The position numbers and the translations under genes were made by a program. Shown piece after piece: positions 48,071-59,008 of a DNA stretch of 64,000 nucleotides; position 1 is the stretch's first letter, and each line of letters opens with the position of its first letter. Source of the stretch: Sclerodactyla briareus (taxonomy: Eukaryota > Echinodermata > Holothuroidea > Dendrochirotida > Sclerodactylidae); NCBI GenBank assembly GCA_026419785.1, contig JAODTK010001887.1, forward strand, positions 186,001-250,000. The letters run 5' to 3'. The notes beneath the pieces are model-generated. The model had not been told where the DNA came from and did not search any database. It was given only the letters and a program-made list of their open reading frames with translations.

Positions 48071-50030
48071 GTCCAATATGAATTTAATAAATCCTTGCGT
48101 TCTTTCCAGATATCGGTCTAACAATAATCGTCACGTGAATATCCAAACACACACATACACAATGCACGACAGCGAAGATGCCTTCTCCCTTCAGCAAAAG
48201 AACAAAAGGACTGTGCTGTTGACGAGAGTGTTATGCGATTGGCGGACGCATTCGGTGGCGTGAGTAGGATTTCCAATCTATAGATAATGTTCTAGTTCTC
48301 GAGAGAGGTAACATTGTCTCGAGCCTAATCAATCCAGATGACAAGGTCGGAACAATGAATGGATGGAAACGCCCTTGTATATGCAACCAAACTGAACAAA
48401 TAAACCTATAATTGAACCGAAATATCCACGTTGTCTTCTTCAGTCTCTTGTATTCAATTACATCCTTTCGTATTCATTTATAGATGTTTGCCTATCACAA
48501 CCATCAGCCACTGCAGCTCTGTTTGAGGCATGAGCATCATCCATCTGTCAATAGGTTTTGACTCGCTACTCCGTAATCAATTGTAATGAATTACAGTTAC
48601 CCGCAATGAAAGAAAGAAATACCGAGTCAATGATTCTGTGTGTTCATAAACACGTGCGTAGTGTGTATATAATATTTATTCTAACGCCTGCGAAAGCTCC
48701 GGCTACAAGGATATATTTTCCGAGTTGTCTAAAATAAATAATGTAACATACGATGTAATATAGCTGAGTCACATCATAACATGATCAACTATGCCCTACT
48801 ACAATGGTCCATCATGATTACTTATTAAACTGTGGTTGAAACTGTGGTTATGCTATCTATCACTGTTAGTCTACCGGATGGGCTGTCATGATCAGTAAAA
48901 ATGATAATTGCAATAACTTCCTAACACTTGTTGAAACATGACCAGCTGCTCGTTAGTGTTAGTTAGGAACCACTGCAGAGTCACGTTATAACATGAGACT
49001 GTCAGCCCGCTGTGTGTATCAGGAGCCGCATTCCCTTCATAACTCCCATACTCTCACTTTGGAAGTGTTTTTTTTTCAAGAGAACTATTTCGAAAATGGT
49101 GGATCAATGTTGTGTATATTACAATTATATCATATTCGCTGATAATATAGAAGACATCCTTCTAGTATGAATTCGGTGTCTACAATACATTACATATTTT
49201 GACTTCTGATCATGACCCATAGAGCCAAAATACTAATCCCAGCATAGTAATGCGTACATAGATGTTCACCGATTTGGGATGCAAACTAACAAATCACTTG
49301 CTTGTCAAATTTTGCTAGTAGATAACTATACATGCATAATAAAGAGTGGGCTGAACATCTCATCCCATCTCATCATTATTTTGATGAGTGCGTCCTCATT
49401 CCCGCAGATAAACCTTTTCTGATGCTTCTATCTACAATAGTGAAACCGATTCAGATAGAAGTTGGTGTTTATGTCATCAGCAAGTCACGTGATGTATGTG
49501 TGTGAGTAATGTTACCATCTCAAAATATTTATGAGGTGTATTGCTCATTACGCGAATACTGTAACTGAAAACATCGCAAAACTTCGTTTTAATCAGTCAG
49601 TGAATGAACCCTATTCCGTTTGCGAAGAAAACAGCCATGTATGTAGATCACGTGGTAGCTGGTGTTCCTAGTGTGTCAACTCATCTGATCACTCACTATT
49701 AGCATAGTTTTGAACACAGTTATTGGTATCGATTATAGACGCCCTACCTTATGATTTCTTGATAGTGGGTTGGTGACTGCCAATGCATATCGTAATGAGT
49801 GACAATATGACTCGAATGTTGGTCTCCAAATGACGCTGCATCCCAACTATATGAGAGATTTCAATCGAACCTGTTTTCAGTGTGCTTGGTGGAGCGCGGA
49901 ATATAGGCGTATATATACTACATTTCCTGTTTCCATATTAAAAATGAGAGACGGGCTCATAAAGGCTTGATGATATGCGACCACGGTATACCCTCCGTGT
50001 CCAAAGAGGCTGCTACTCGGGAGGGGGGTG
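48071..50030. other. Unassigned sequence
   Basis: AT-rich with no frame of coding character or recognised repeat. Confidence 0.35.
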
Positions 50031-50460
50031 ACTCTATCCATATTGAACGACGCTGACTACATCTACGTTCCCCACTATGTGCCGCCCACAACCGAGTTGT
50101 CTATTCGCCAAGTTTCTTATCTTCCCTCTTATCTCAGACCCTTCACTCAACCCCACCAAACCCCTCGCTCTGATACGTAGGGTTGTACATTTTCCACTCC
50201 TCTCCCACGGGAACACCCCAGAGCATTGTTTCTTTCCGTAGAGGACAAAAGCCACCGCCTCCTGAGAGGCTACATGCGTCGCTACGTACGTGTCATCCAT
50301 CGTCGGATAAAGTGATCATACTTGATTGTTCATTTCAAGTTAAGTTTTATTCTTCCCCTTATCTCAACCCCCCACCCCGCCCCAACCCCACCGCAAGCCT
50401 ACTTCTAGCCCCTCCCCATACAATCCTGGCTGAGGACTCCGTTTGCATTCTGTTTTAGCC
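50031..50460 (+). other. Pyrimidine-rich block with repeated CT/CCA segments
   Basis: Segments at about 50108-50165 and 50340-50400 share 'tt.ttcccttatctca...ccccacc'-like order, suggesting a diverged local duplication. The second includes C6-A-C4-G-C4-AA-C4 (50368-50389), a minus-strand quadruplex motif. Frames on both strands are composition artefacts. Confidence 0.45.
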
Positions 50461-51385
50461 ATGTAATGCTACCATGTAAGGTTGTGACACAAGGCAGACC
50501 TAAACAGAATTGCTGACCAGGTGGCAATTTTTTGCAGTGTTTCACATTACTCCGTTTGGCGGCCATACATGCTGACTATAACTATCAGGACAGATATTTT
50601 TATGTAAAGAAATACGTTCCGAACGCGAACACTGCGACAAAGGTGTCACTCCCTTTGACGGAAAGAAGTGATGGAGACATTCCGCAATATGTCCCATGTG
50701 GCCTACTGATGATAACGTGACCGACGAAGTGAATCAATTTGGACCGGCTGTGCATGACGGACACGTGTTTGTGAACTGGCCACAACACCGATTCAATCGA
50801 ACGTAAAAGCACTATGTTTTCTCCTATAAGGCATTAATGGAGAGTCAGGTCTCTACCCATTCCCACCAGCCCAGCAATCAGATGATTGATTGAATAGTCA
50901 TCGTAATAATTATTCTCCAAGCTTGGAACACATGTTGCTCGACTTGCATTAAATGCCTCGTCCGGTGAATTTCGGTAGTCAGCATTTTGATTCCCTCCCT
51001 GTCCACTTTGAACATGTATGATTCCTCAACGTATTCACATTTCCTTCTATACTCCGACTGAACTGCACTGACGCAAACTAATTGTGACGTCATGCTGACG
51101 ACGGCGACGGCGGAAGCATGAGGGCGACACCCCACCATGGAATCTCTCAAAGGTCCACGAATCTTTGCAACACCTGCCCATATTTTATAACCCTACTTTA
51201 TTAGAGACAATCTTTAGCATACACAGTCGCAGTGTCACAACGGTGGTTACCGTATATACCAGACATTGCCAGGCATCCCGAATGCTATCATCTTTTCTAT
51301 TGTCTTTCGAAGCAAATGGAATCCACGCATATATGCAATTCTCCTTGTGAGCACTGTATCTATAGAACGCAGGCATTCAATAAGA
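50461..51385. other. Unassigned sequence
   Basis: No recognisable gene or repeat; several overlapping 60-90 codon frames on both strands. Confidence 0.35.
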
Positions 51386-51640
51386 TCAAATTATACATGT
51401 AGACTTGGCATAAAGGGTTGACATATAAAGTAGAAGATTCCTAATAATTTGGGGTCAGAACCAAGGTCTCCCAAGGTCAACATTGGGTGGTATGAAAACC
51501 ATGTGAGCATGACAGACAACTGTGCAACGGAATTATGTAGAGAAATCATACTTGGCATGAACAGGTGTATTGAGTAGATGATTCCTATCTTTTTTAGATT
51601 GAAGGTCACCAAAGTTCAATTGGGGTAAAAACAAAAGTAT
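51385..51640 (-). repeat. Inverted copies of the satellite-like unit
   Basis: Reverse complement carries 'cacatggttttcat', 'aatgttgaccttgg', 'ttccgttgcacagttgtc', and two 'aggaatc(a/t)tctac' words about 144 bases apart, in the same order as the array at 47.4-48.1 kb. At least one full and one partial unit. Confidence 0.7.
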
Positions 51641-52461
51641 TAAAAGATGATAACTTTCTTGACCAAACGATGCAGGAAGAAGACATGTTAACGGTTGACT
51701 TTCCCGCCAACCTTTCTGATGAACTACATTTATAGGGGCAATAATCAAGAGATCGCTGTTTTTGCCACAAACACAGAAGTTTGATTGGAAGTTTGCAAAA
51801 ATGGGCAATCATTTTTTTCCAAGAATATGTGGAGGCCTTCTGATATTCCTTCCACAATAATTGGGGCATTTTAACGGTGAACCTTTCCTTTCTTCAACAA
51901 TTCCCTCTTTATGAACTACGCTAATTTGGGGGAAACATCGGTTCCATTCTTTACATTCCTTACATATTTTTTTTTTCAAATACATAAAACAATAGTTCTA
52001 TATGCAAAAAAAGGCTGAAATTAGACTTCCTGTTATAGTTTGATATGCCATTGATGTTGAGGTTAAAAGCACTAACATAGAACATTCAACGAGGAGGGAT
52101 TACATGAGATGCATTCAGTCGACCGGACTTCCGGATTTAAAGCTAGATGGTCAACGACATTAGCGTATTATCGGGAGGGCAATGTATCCATTTCCGTTGC
52201 TTCGATAGTCCGTAAATCTCCATCAACTTCACCTTAGAGGTAAGCCTCTCATCATGCAACACTTCGGCATTACATGAATTTTGAGTATTTGGATCTGGAG
52301 CTGACCATTCAAATAAAAAACAAATTCCATTAGGTTGTTCTGTTTTCTGTATTGTCCTTGTTACTTCCAGGGAAAGTGATACAAACAGAAATAATATGTA
52401 TTTCATACATTAAACAGACATGCATGACTACTTTGGCCATTAAAATTACATACTTGAACTT
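51641..52461. other. Possible 3' flank of the DIRS-like element, unassigned
   Basis: Lies downstream (minus-strand sense) of the recombinase stop. An 87-codon minus frame (52143-52406) is unrecognised. Terminal or split repeats of the DIRS-like element should be sought here but none was identified by eye. Confidence 0.3.
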
Positions 52462-53480
52462 TTAATTTAATTTGGACTTGTTGTAAAACTTGGCGAAGGT
52501 GCTCTCAGAGTTCCAACCAGCTGTGTGCAAGATAGTTTCAACTGGTACACTGCTAACTTTAGCTGCGTACACAGAGGCCCCTCTTGTACTGTCTGCCTTA
52601 TACTGAAACACATCGACCCCTGGAATTGCCAGGATTTCTTTTAACCACCTTGACATCGTATTGTTTGACACCCTGTAGTGAGGTTTCGAATGACGTATAA
52701 AAAGCTGGGTTTCTGACCCACGTAAAGACCTAGTGACCTCTAGGTACTCTGACAAAACAAGAAAGACACTTAACCTTTCATCTTGCGGGAAATCCTCTAG
52801 GATTACCCTGGGTTGCGCTTTACCGGGCTTAGATTGTTTAACAAGGTCCTCATTTGTGAAGATGTAAGAATCCACTGTTTCATGCATACATGCAATATTA
52901 ATATTAAGATATTTCAATGTTTGAACCTTTTGTGCTGATACAAGAGCCACGAGCATTAAGAATTTATATGTGAGGCTCTTGAGAGGTAAACCGACTAAAC
53001 CCTACAGAGGATGTTGCATACGGAGGTAGTTGAGTACCACGGGAACACCCCATATGTCTGAATATCTACACCGAGGAGTTCTTAAGTGAAACACACCCTT
53101 CATAAACCGTGAAATTAAAGGGTGGGACCCAATGATGTTAGTCATACTGTTGTTGAACGTCAGCAACGCTGAAAGTGCACTTCGGGCAGTATTTAGCCCA
53201 CTTTAACCCAAGACTTCATGGAATAGCACAGTTAGAAATGCCGACACATTTCTTACAGAAGGGGAAAAGACATTCCTTGGATTAACAAAATTCAGTCCAT
53301 GGCCTGTGGTATGTGGTGTATTGTTTCTGAGTACTTGCTCTCCACGAGAACGATATAATGTAAATGGCTTGGGCAGACAACCCTCTCTTCCCAAGAACCG
53401 ACCGGACAAGCGGCATGCTATAAGATGGAACTTGTTGTCCAAGGAATGAATTAACTGGTCCGAAGGGACATGGACTTCCC
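52462..53480 (-). pseudogene. DIRS-like tyrosine recombinase
   Basis: The N-terminal core-binding part (53480-52990) is recovered across frameshifts: ARSALSAL-like, then NNSMTNIIGSHPLISRFMKG, then GVFHLRTPRCRYSDIWGVPV. The catalytic part is one 164-codon frame (52956-52462) with SAQKVQTLKYLNI, then ADSTRGASVYAAK, then HTAGW, then KFYNKSKLN. Compared with active family members, the box II Arg is present, the HTAGW motif is present and the nucleophile Tyr (codon at 52485-52483) is present. The first-box basic residue is Lys (SAQK) and the usual His three residues before the Arg is Asp (ADSTR instead of AHSTR). It would mediate integration of the element's circular DNA. Confidence 0.85.
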
Positions 53481-54251
53481 GTTGGAGGTATCAGCCGTGG
53501 CATATCTGTGGTCATGTTCAATACCCGCGTGTACCACGCCTGTGTTGGCCAATAGGGGACGATGAGAATTCCAGTCGCCTGTTCTGTTTGTCTGTTTGAT
53601 TTCTTTCCAGATAGTGATGAATCATGCTGAAAGGTGGGAAAACATGAAAATAATAGTGAGTCCATTAGAATGAAAAATGCATCTACAAATAATGCATTTA
53701 CATCTGGCTTCCAAGAGACATACGGACTGATCTGCTTGTTCAAGCTGGAAGCGAACAGGTCAATATCAGGTTTTCCCCTTATCAGGGTGATTTGCTGAGA
53801 AAGAGGTCGCAACATCCACTCCGTGTTTGCGCTCAACCTACGTGACAGACTGCCTGCCTTCTTAATGGTTTTGCCAAGAATAAAGTGGCACGTAAGCCAT
53901 ATGCCTCTCTCAGTACACCATCGCCTGATCTGTTTTGTGATATCATTGCACTCGACTGAACGATTACCCCCATTGCATTGATATGTGAAATTGCAGTGGA
54001 GTTATCACACATTATTTTGATTTGCTTACTGTATAATTGTGAAAGAAGGTTTTGAGGCCCATAAAAAAAGCGATAAGCTCTAATACATTTATATGAAGTA
54101 AGCTAATACTTGGAGACCAACCACTTGTGGCTTTGGCGCCTGATGTGACACAATAAGTACCCGAGCCAATGCTGGAAGTATCAGTGGGCATACACACATC
54201 TGGTTCGGATTGTTTGACTGGCATATACGCCGTAGGCAAGTTGGATATCAC
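53282..54251 (-). pseudogene. DIRS-like RNase H and linker region
   Basis: 54251-54012 reads SGAKATSGWSPSISLLHINV then LELIAFF, the RNase H core with its Glu. After it come KIMCDNSTAISHINAMGG (catalytic Asp) and, in the next frame, RRWCTERGIWLTCHF. 53836-53282 begins with SANTEW and contains GKPDIDLFASSLNKQI, typical of the end of the DIRS RT/RNase H protein, then VDAFF. It leads into the recombinase start. A one-base shift near 53945 separates the two parts. RNase H would remove template RNA during reverse transcription. Confidence 0.8.
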
Positions 54252-54505
54252 TAGTTCAAATCTTCGACAGAATGGGAAGAAAGTGTGACTTTGCTAATAA
54301 AATCACCTTTACTATCTTTCAGCGCTTGAATTTTAGCAGGATCCAGGTTACGATAATGGAGTCTACCGTATTGAACTCCAGGTAATAATGACACAATCGG
54401 TCCAATCACACGAGCTAAATCTCGGACCGTTAGGGCGCTAGAACCCCTAAATTTGGTAAACTCATATATGCTATAACTCATATATAAATAACTAGCAACT
54501 CTCAC
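54251..54505 (-). pseudogene. DIRS-like RT C-terminal part, left side of LINE insertion
   Basis: An 84-codon frame with SSALTVRDLARVIGPIVSLL followed by PGVQYGRLHYRNLDPAK matches the conserved segment after the RT fingers/palm in DIRS and Ty3-type proteins (VIG...S..P...YG.L.YR.LE). Its upstream partner is found at 57180 on the far side of the LINE, with about 20-25 residues not accounted for. Confidence 0.8.
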
Positions 54506-54508
54506 TGT

Positions 54509-54925
54509 GTGAGACTGGTACTGGTATACCGTCCTGAAGTAAGAAACAAGGATGGTCGGCGGATACCTTTTAGTGTATTCTTACAAGAATTCAGTGAATT
54601 GATAGAAAGCTACTTGCTGAATTCTTCCGATGTCGTTTTTGCGGGTGACTTCAACATTTGGGTCGATGACCGGAATAGTAGGGAAGCCGAACAGTTCCTG
54701 GAATTATTGTCATCGTACGGATTACAGCAGCATGTGACAGAGCCCACCCATGATCATGGTCACATATTGGATCTCCTTATTTCTCATGAGGGAGGAAAGG
54801 TTTTATCCGAGACACGAGTCCAAGCAGGTCCCTCGGATCACCTGGCAGTTAACGTGCCATCTAACATTGTGGCAACCACCACACCAATGGGAAGTGGTAA
54901 CTTCACGCCACTACAGATCAATTGA
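54509..54925 (+). pseudogene. LINE apurinic/apyrimidinic-type endonuclease, N-terminally truncated
   Basis: A 138-codon open frame. Motifs in order: LVLVYRPEV, FAGDFNIWVDD (GDFN at 54644-54655), LQQHVTEPTHDHGHILDLLI, and GPSDHLAVNV (SDH at 54833-54841). These are the later active-site blocks of the endonuclease that nicks target DNA for priming. The first roughly 100 residues, with the N-terminal Asn and Glu motifs, are missing. Confidence 0.9.
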
Positions 54926-55880
54926 CTGTTCTGTTTTTGGTCGCGATATCGTCCAGTCGCTCTCATCGATTGATTTCGATGACAGTGACCGAGATTTCTG
55001 TGTGAGCCGGTACAACCAGGTGCTGGAAGACCTGTTGGACAAACATGCACCTGCTCGTACACGCCGTGTTATGATTTAAGACAAACCACACCCTGGTTCA
55101 ACGAGGAGATTCGAGCAGCAAAGAATCGTAGGCGAGAGCTAGAACATAAATCGGCCGAAGGTCCAAACTCGAGATTGACCGCCAACTGTACTGCCAGCAA
55201 AGGCAATTGGTGAATCATGTCATCAAATCTGCGAAAGCTGACCACTACTCCAAGTCCATTGATGACTGTAGAGGTGATCAAAACAGCCTCTTTGGAATTG
55301 TGAGTAATTTGCTGCACAAAACAAGCTCGCCTGTCCTTCCGCGCTGTCAGTACGATAGCAGGAATTAGCATGCCGGTTTTCAACGATTTTGTGGAGAAGA
55401 CAGAATCTATTCGCATTGGGCTAGGAGCTAACCATCTTGGCTTTGATTCTTCTGGCACACAGCGCAGTCTTGGGAGTACCGGATGATATACTTCGCCCCA
55501 ACAACAGACGAAGAGGTCGAGAAAACACTGATGAAAGCTCCTACAAATTCATGTGACCTTGATCCGATTCCGACTTGGTTACTCAAAGACTGTGCAACCG
55601 AATCGTACCATTCCTAACACGCATCATCAACAAATCTCTGGGAGATGGGGTCTTCCCCAATGACTTAAAACATGCTCATGTAAGACCTTTGCTGAAGAAG
55701 CCAAATCTTGACAAGGAAAACCTTAAGAATTTTTAGACCCGTCGCTAACCTGCCTTTCCTTGGCAAGATGATAGAGCGCATCGTGTCCACCCGCCTTTGG
55801 TCTGTCATCACACAACATTATCTACAGGATCCATTCCAATCTGCATACCGCCCCCACCATAGTACCGAGACAGCATTATT
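54926..55880 (+). pseudogene. LINE linker and N-terminal RT region
   Basis: Recovered across frame changes: VFGRDIVQSLSSIDFDDSDR (from 54930), LDKHAPARTRRV, PWFNEEIRAAKNRRRELEH (from 55093), then TTDEEVEKTLMKAPTNSCDL with DPIPTWLLKDC (55500-55595), INKSLGDGVFPNDLKHAHVR then PLLKKPNLDKEN (55625-55720), and RPVANLPFLGKMIERIVSTR (from 55738). This is the conserved block order leading into the palm of CR1/L2-type RT. Confidence 0.85.
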
Positions 55881-55882
55881 GC

Positions 55883-56736
55883 GTGTACAGAATGACATTT
55901 TGCGTGAAATGGATCAGGGGGTATATAACGGCAATGATCCTACTCGACTTAAGTTCCGCCTTCGATACAGTTGATCATAACATCCTTCTGCACAGGCTGG
56001 AACACCAAATTGGAATCGGGGGCAATGCACTGGCCTGGTGTAGATCATACCTTCAAGACCGCTCTCAGTGTATTCACATCCAGGAATCATGTTCCAAACC
56101 GGTCGTTCTGAAATATTCGGTTCCACAAGGTTCAGTGCTCGGTCCCCAGTGGTTCGTGGTTTTATACATCACCTGTCCAAAACATCATGTCCGAGAATGG
56201 TCGTTAGGTATCACGTTTATGCAGATGATACGCAAACATATTCTTCATGCCCTTCAACTCCAGGCAACGCTTCAGAGGTATGTGTGGAGGAGGTCCGTGT
56301 CTGGATGAAAGCGAATTACCTGAGACTCAATGACAGCAAGACGGAATTTATCCTTTTTGGCTCAAAATCAAAGCTAGAAAGGATCGCTATTCCTCACTCC
56401 AAAATCGGTGACTCTAAGATTATTCCAGCTAGCCAAGTACGGAACCTTGGTGTTGTAATGGATAGTCACATGACCATGAAATCCCATATCTCAGCAACTG
56501 TTCAGTCTTCCAGCTTCCATATCAGAAACTTGTGCAGAATCCGGAAATATCTAATCCGACAGGCAACAGAACAGTGGTCCACGCATTTGTCACCTCCCGA
56601 CTTGACATGGGTAACGCTCTTTTTGTTCAATCTTCCAGACGAACAGATTCGTAGACTCCAGAGGCAACAGAACACTGCTGCCCGTCTTGTAACACTTACG
56701 AAGCCATCCGTTGCACATATCCCCAGTCCTCGATGA
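55883..56736 (+). pseudogene. LINE reverse transcriptase core
   Basis: Motif A ILLDLSSAFDTVDHN (Asp in LLDLSSAFD, 55940-55966), motif B SVPQGSVLGP (56117-56146) and, after a frameshift near 56150, motif C HVYADDTQTY (YADD at 56218-56229). Then come WMKANYLRLNDSKTEF, GSKSKLERI, SQVRNLGVVMDSHMTM and SFHIRNLCRIRKYL. Catalytic Asp residues are present, but the frame is broken so no active enzyme is made from this copy. Confidence 0.9.
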
Positions 56737-57049
56737 TCTTCATTGGCTCCCAGTTTGTTTTAGGATCCAGTACAAACTACTACTACTCACCTTCCGTGCT
56801 CTAAGCCAACGTGATCCACCATACTTACTGCAGCTGCTGGAGCCGTACCGTCCCATCCGTACTGGTCTGAGATCTGCCTCAAAGAACCTCCTGGCTGAGC
56901 CGAAGTCGTCGCGGACGTGGGGAGACAGATCCTTCTCTGTGGCCGCACCCCGTTTGTGGAACAAACTTCCTGTTGAAGTACAGTCAAGCCCATCACTGGA
57001 GGCCTTCAAGTCACGATGCAGACACACCCTAATGAAAACCGTTTCTTAA
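56711..57049 (+). pseudogene. LINE RT C-terminal region
   Basis: One open frame: VLDDLHWLPVCFRIQYKLLL, TFRALSQRDPPYLLQLL, RTGLRSASKNLLAEPKS, RTWGDRSFSVAAPRLWNKLP, and a terminal SLEAFKSRCRHTLMKTVS with a stop at 57047. This conserved tail is shared by CR1/L2/Rex-type elements and is the segment also preserved at 46.0 kb and 60.8 kb. Confidence 0.9.
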
Positions 57050-57179
57050 TTTGTGTTAATTGGGCTCTTCTGTACAGTTTTTGTGTGAGGTAGAATTATG
57101 TGTTTTTTATTGTATATTTCGAGCGCTTTTTTAGAGGGGGGGGGCGGATTTTTGCGCATTATAAGTATTCACTATTATG

Positions 57180-57960
57180 CGTGGGGCTTTTGTTCGGTGG
57201 ACTATTGTCATGTCAACCGACCGAGATTTAAGATTCAGAAAAACCTAGAACACCAGCGTCTCTTAGTTACCAGGTGTGACTTGCCAGGATGTATGGAGAA
57301 ACCCAATCTGTGAACAGATTTGGCAGCTCGCTGACCAGAATTGACAGTATATGGACAGTATATCATCAAAATGTCATGTTTAAAAAAGGATCTTTTTTAA
57401 ATCGTAAAAAGTATATCTAATGTTTGGAGCACTTTCGTAAAAAAAATTCTTGGTGCTGATACCAAGCCATTGGAAGGCCAAGTATTAATGATACAACATG
57501 TTCTCCCCATTGAAATCAGAACATTGAATTAATATGCATCTTTCGAGTCTATTGAAGCCATGGAGCAATCTTAAGTCATAAGTTGTATCAGCTGTGTGCA
57601 GAGAATCCATTTTAAATGATGATACGCACGTAGATGTTAAATGTTCCAGATTGAGGATTAATGCGGATGTGTACCATCGTCTTGGGTCGAAAAATATGGA
57701 GGAAGATACACCCTTAGAAAGGAAAAGATCTTTCCTCTCGTCCCAATTAAAACTTCTTCTAATTCTGAAAAATTGGTAGCAGGGCTGATATTGAATTCCG
57801 GCAAGAGGGGAGGGAAGTGATTCAAGCTCGATATTCTAGCCCAGAAATGACACCTGTCAGAGGTTATTTTTTGCCAACTCCCAATGATGAAGTTGGTAAT
57901 TCTACCTTCAATAAACCTGAGCCCACATTCTTATGTGGTGGACGTATTATTGAACATTGA
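57180..57960 (-). pseudogene. DIRS-like RT, first part, right side of LINE insertion
   Basis: Minus-strand reading with several shifts gives RITNFIIGSWQKITSD (start of RT), LNLEHL and FKMDSLHTA, then MASIDSKDAY (57561-57531; motif A Asp), SNGLVSAPRIF (about 57472-57440), HFDDILS (Asp pair 57367-57362), and RLGFSIHPGKS. These are the ordered motifs of DIRS RT (H-F-K-M, S-I-D-LKDAY, LPNGL-SAPR, YxDDI, GF-IHP-KS). The text then runs to the LINE border at about 57179 and resumes at 54505. Confidence 0.75.
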
Positions 57961-58002
57961 CCTCACCTCTGATAGAAGCGGCCTTGAGGAACCACTCTTT
58001 TG

Positions 58003-58275
58003 CTACGGCATTGTACTGAATCCGGCATCTCCATAAAAAAGGCCGTCTGTCATAGGGCATTTGAACCGTCCACCATCTGGACGATTGTAGTCTCTCCCTC
58101 TATACGGACCTCGCGCCTGACGGAGCGATGTGAAGGGGTCGAGCAACGCTTGCGTACATTTCTTTGCTTCTGATATGTCAGTAACTTCTTGGAAACTGAT
58201 CAGCAAAAGCCTCGTAGTGAATGGGACGTGTAGAGCAAGAACCTGATATTCAGTTTTGAGTTCCGGTTGGATCAT
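58003..58275 (-). pseudogene. Possible DIRS-like ORF1 (gag) C-terminus
   Basis: A 90-codon minus frame immediately upstream of the RT. Its last part is Arg/Gly/Tyr-rich (PYRGRDYNRPDGGRFKCP) after SEAKKCTQALLDPF. This is where the nucleocapsid-like end of ORF1 is expected. The assignment is mainly positional; the composition is compatible with an RNA-binding tail. Confidence 0.4.
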
Positions 58276-59008
58276 TCACGCCTAAAAGAAATGAAGGGAA
58301 AAAATCCCCGTGCGTCCAATGGATTTCTTGTAGGTAAGTCATGTTTCCACCTTATAATCGGACACAAGTATTACCTATTACTCAATCAGTATCCCCCTCG
58401 AATTCGTTATTGTAGGCTGCCGAGTTGGACTCAGGTTATGTTGACTTGAGAAACGCTCGGTTTGTGCGGGGTACGCCATGAATATTAGAATGACGGATTG
58501 GGCCGAGCAACCCCGTTTGCTCGAATGAAATACCGGAGCGAAACTTTTCAAACAAATGAACTTACTAGGAGACATGGGCTTTGCACCCATATACCTAGTG
58601 CCCGTGACTGTGAGTGGACCAAAGTACCACATACGCTACGTGGGCAGATCTTCCAGGTGATAGGGAATTTCCCAAAACCATTAGAGAATAAATCGAAATT
58701 CTACATGACAGGAGCGACAATTAATACTCGAGGTCAGAGCTTTTCTACCTCCCGTCTCGTACCTAACGGAGACAAGATCCTCCTGAAATTTTGGAAGTTC
58801 CAGCCAGAGAACCTCGCGGGTGCACCCTCATATGATTCAAGTGGCTGGGGTAAATAATCTTGTAGAACCCTACTGAAACCTTTAAACGGGGGACCGACTG
58901 CTAGTGCGTGGTGGTAATCGCATCAACATTAAGAGTAGGGGAAACGATGGACGTTAGATAGCTCTACCAGAGTATAACGAGGCGTGAAACCACTTGTAAA
59001 CGAGTTTA
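58276..59008. other. Unassigned, possible 5' part of the DIRS-like element
   Basis: The longest frame here (58498-58857, plus, 119 codons) is opposite in sense to the DIRS-like element and unrecognised. The upstream ORF1 and the left terminal repeat of the element would be expected somewhere in this stretch but could not be identified. Confidence 0.3.

Larger units (their letters stand above)
54505..57178 (+). mobile_element. CR1/L2-like LINE, 5'-truncated, nested in DIRS-like element
   Basis: Starts within the endonuclease domain, about a third into the domain, then carries the rest of the endonuclease, the RT and the C-terminal region, and a 3' UTR with 'gagcgct...attataagtattcactattat' (57120-57178), the usual tail type of this group. 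5' truncation is normal for LINE insertion by target-primed reverse transcription. No clear target-site duplication could be seen between 54485-54505 and 57179-57200. Frameshifts near 54910, 55075, 55500, 55620, 55735, 55930 and 56160 disrupt the frame. Confidence 0.85.
52462..58275 (-). mobile_element. DIRS-like tyrosine-recombinase retrotransposon, interrupted by a LINE
   Basis: Minus-strand order: possible gag C-terminus (58275-58003), RT first part (57960-57180), a nested plus-strand LINE (54505-57178), RT end (54505-54251), RNase H (54251-53700) and tyrosine recombinase (53480-52462). The RT-RNase H-YR order, with a tyrosine recombinase in place of an integrase, defines DIRS-type elements; they integrate by site-specific recombination of a circular DNA copy. 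No methyltransferase-like domain was recognised. Frames are broken by stops and shifts, and the outer repeats were not found, so the ends are provisional. Confidence 0.85.

Noticed and set aside
58565-58640. Anticodon-arm-like hairpin (ATGGG-7 nt-CCCAT)
   Set aside because: No paired D, T or acceptor arms and no B box.
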